From positions 1-37,956 of the forward strand of contig CACAQP010000005.1 in the NCBI GenBank assembly GCA_902534685.1: a stretch of DNA of 37,956 nt, in the 5' to 3' direction. Positions within the stretch are counted from its first letter, which is position 1; every line of letters starts with the position of its first letter. Below, piece by piece: positions 36,336 to 37,956 of the stretch. Below the pieces are notes generated by a model. That model made no database searches. It saw only the letters and a list, made by a program, of their open reading frames with translations, and had not been told where the DNA came from. A program made the position numbers and the translations under genes. The DNA comes from an uncultured Prochlorococcus sp. (GTDB taxonomy: Bacteria > Cyanobacteriota > Cyanobacteriia > PCC-6307 > Cyanobiaceae).

Positions 36336-37121
36336 CTAACTATATATTTCTCTAAGCATCTTTAGTGAAGAAAGATCCTTCTCTAATTGATTAGAGATCC
36401 AAGTTTCAATAATAAATAATATTTTAAGCCAGACTTTTTTAGGTCCCAATAACTCTCCATTTGACTTTATTGGTAATTCGGGGAAAAGAAGTCTCTGTAA
36501 GAGAGCAACTTCAGATGCATTTACTATTAGTTTACTTTGAGGATCTTCTATGGATGAAAACCCTTCACTTGGCAAATAATAACAACTCCATTCCCAATTT
36601 CCTAAAGGCGGAATAATAGGTTCTCCAGTTTTACAGCAATGATGAATTGGTAAATTTATACCTCCGATGGCTAATAGATGGATTAAAGATTGAATACTCA
36701 TTGAGAGCATTTTAATATCTTCTTCTTTAGGTTCTTTGTACAAATTAATCCTATTTAGATGTGCAAGAACACAAGATAAATAGTTTTGTTGCTTGTCATT
36801 ATTACCTACTAATAAAAAAGTTAATTCAGTTATTGCTTGCGCGGCTGCAAGACATTCAATATTTTTCCCTATACCAGAATAGCTTTTTAATATTTTAATT
36901 TGACGTACAGATTTAAGATCTCTTTTCCCAAAAATCTGTAGACTTAAGTATGTTAATGGATTAGCTGCGGCAAGACTACTTTTAGGACGCCTAGCACCAG
37001 GTACCGCTAATCGAACAATCCCTTGCTCATCAGTAAGGATAGTTATTAATCTATCATTCTCGCCTAATGGAGAAGCTTTGATACAGAGACCTTCTATTCT
37101 ACACTCACCTGAACCAGACAT
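36336..37121 (-). CDS. recO: DNA repair protein RecO
   Basis: 261 aa; EGLCIKASPLGENDRLITILTDEQGIVRLAVPGARRPKSSLAAANPLTYLSLQIFGKRDLKSVRQIKIL. Confidence 0.95.
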   Translation of the reverse strand: MSGSGECRIEGLCIKASPLGENDRLITILTDEQGIVRLAVPGARRPKSSLAAANPLTYLSLQIFGKRDLKSVRQIKILKSYSGIGKNIECLAAAQAITELTFLLVGNNDKQQNYLSCVLAHLNRINLYKEPKEEDIKMLSMSIQSLIHLLAIGGINLPIHHCCKTGEPIIPPLGNWEWSCYYLPSEGFSSIEDPQSKLIVNASEVALLQRLLFPELPIKSNGELLGPKKVWLKILFIIETWISNQLEKDLSSLKMLREIYS

Positions 37122-37781
37122 TTAAATAACCTTTACTTCTTGAAAAATCTCACAAAAATTAGAAGTTCCCACGCTATTAATTCCAATATCAAACAAATCA
37201 ATAACTTGTATCAATTTTTTTATACCACCTACAACTTTGATTTGATTTTGTGAGCCCGTTATTTTTATTATTTCCGCTACATCACTTGATGTAATGGGAG
37301 GCCCAAACCCGTCCCCGAATTGAAAATTTTTTATTCCTAATTCCAAAGATATTTCTATCGCATTGTAAAAAACTTCTTTTTGTAGTTTTGATTTATTTAT
37401 GATTATTGAAACTGGTAATCCAGATAGCTTCACTTGCTCAATTTCAGTAGCAAAAGTTTCTAAGTTTCTTTTCGATAAATTAATAAAGTTTGGGATATAT
37501 TCAATTCCTGTTGCACCCTTATCTTTTGCAAAACAAGCTAATTCTTCAATAAATGAAACTGGTAAATCTGCTAAAGGGTAAGAAATGAGTGCGTTTATAT
37601 TCGCGCTGTAATTACCCAAAAGGTTTTTTAAATCGGTCAAATAATTAAGTGAAGTAGAAATATTCTTGATATTGTATTTTTTTATTAAATCGCAATTAAC
37701 ACGGAAATCTTCCCAGGTTAAATATGGGTTAATAATTATCGCATGAATTTTCTTGTTTAATTCATAATCAATATTAGACAT
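37122..37781 (-). CDS. deoC: Deoxyribose-phosphate aldolase (DeoC) family protein, possibly catalytically altered
   Basis: 219 aa; INALISYPLAD, DKGATGIEYIPNF, KVVGGIK; TIM-barrel DeoC layout. Confidence 0.8.
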   Translation of the reverse strand: MSNIDYELNKKIHAIIINPYLTWEDFRVNCDLIKKYNIKNISTSLNYLTDLKNLLGNYSANINALISYPLADLPVSFIEELACFAKDKGATGIEYIPNFINLSKRNLETFATEIEQVKLSGLPVSIIINKSKLQKEVFYNAIEISLELGIKNFQFGDGFGPPITSSDVAEIIKITGSQNQIKVVGGIKKLIQVIDLFDIGINSVGTSNFCEIFQEVKVI

Positions 37782-37788
37782 TTAAAAG

Positions 37789-37956
37789 TTATTTAGATTG
37801 AATTAGTCCATAACCTCCATGATTCCGTTTATATATAACTTGAAGTTGATTATTTTTCTTATTTCGAAAAACATAAAAATCATGATCAATTAGATCTAAT
37901 TGTTTTCTTGCTTCTTCTGATGAAATTGGAGTCATTTCAAAGTATTTATTTTTTAT
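37789..37956 (-). CDS. hpf: Ribosome hibernation promoting factor, long form, C-terminal part (truncated by window edge)
   Basis: Hand translation MTPISSDEARKQLDLIDHDFYVFRNKKNNQLQVIYKRNHGGYGLIQSK, long-HPF/LrtA C-terminal domain. Confidence 0.85.
   Translation of the reverse strand: MKNKYFEMTPISSEEARKQLDLIDHDFYVFRNKKNNQLQVIYKRNHGGYGLIQSK

Overview
This AT-rich, gene-dense 38 kb window reads as a chromosomal segment of a high-light-type Prochlorococcus. That call rests on composition and on gene families recalled from memory (DUF1651, DUF3104, DUF3303/DUF3764, an orphan Nif11-type protein, PipX/PipY, PTOX); no database search was run. The right part (27.7-38 kb) is ordinary core genome: tRNA-Thr(GGU), tRNA-Tyr(GUA), aroQ, miaE, cobI, DUF1823, der, an EcfT/CbiQ-type gene, pipX, yggS/pipY, sepF, proC, a GT4, recO, a DeoC-family gene and the C-terminus of a long-form hpf. 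The left and middle parts are accessory-rich: ALDH, GNAT, PTOX, CrtISO-like oxidoreductase, fibrillin-like, tatA, prxQ/bcp, arfB, CPBP protease, a divergent GT11/GT2 pair, pip, photolyase, tenA, thiD, a cupin, and a run of small dimeric alpha/beta-barrel proteins. About 20 micro-ORFs absent from the supplied ORF track were read by hand, including a high-light-inducible (HLI) protein with a TTG start and a polyQ microprotein. The best candidates for something undescribed are: (1) a ~300-nt multi-hairpin RNA with a strong intrinsic terminator at about 17,860-18,172; (2) a 25,898-26,088 element with a duplicated 16-mer, outward-facing terminators and a poly-U tract abutting the next start codon; (3) the microprotein arrays at 2.9-3.6 kb and 26.5-27.6 kb; (4) LexA-box-like operators in front of two small uncharacterised genes; (5) a DeoC-family protein that appears to lack the Schiff-base lysine. 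No CRISPR array, transposase, integrase or rRNA was seen.
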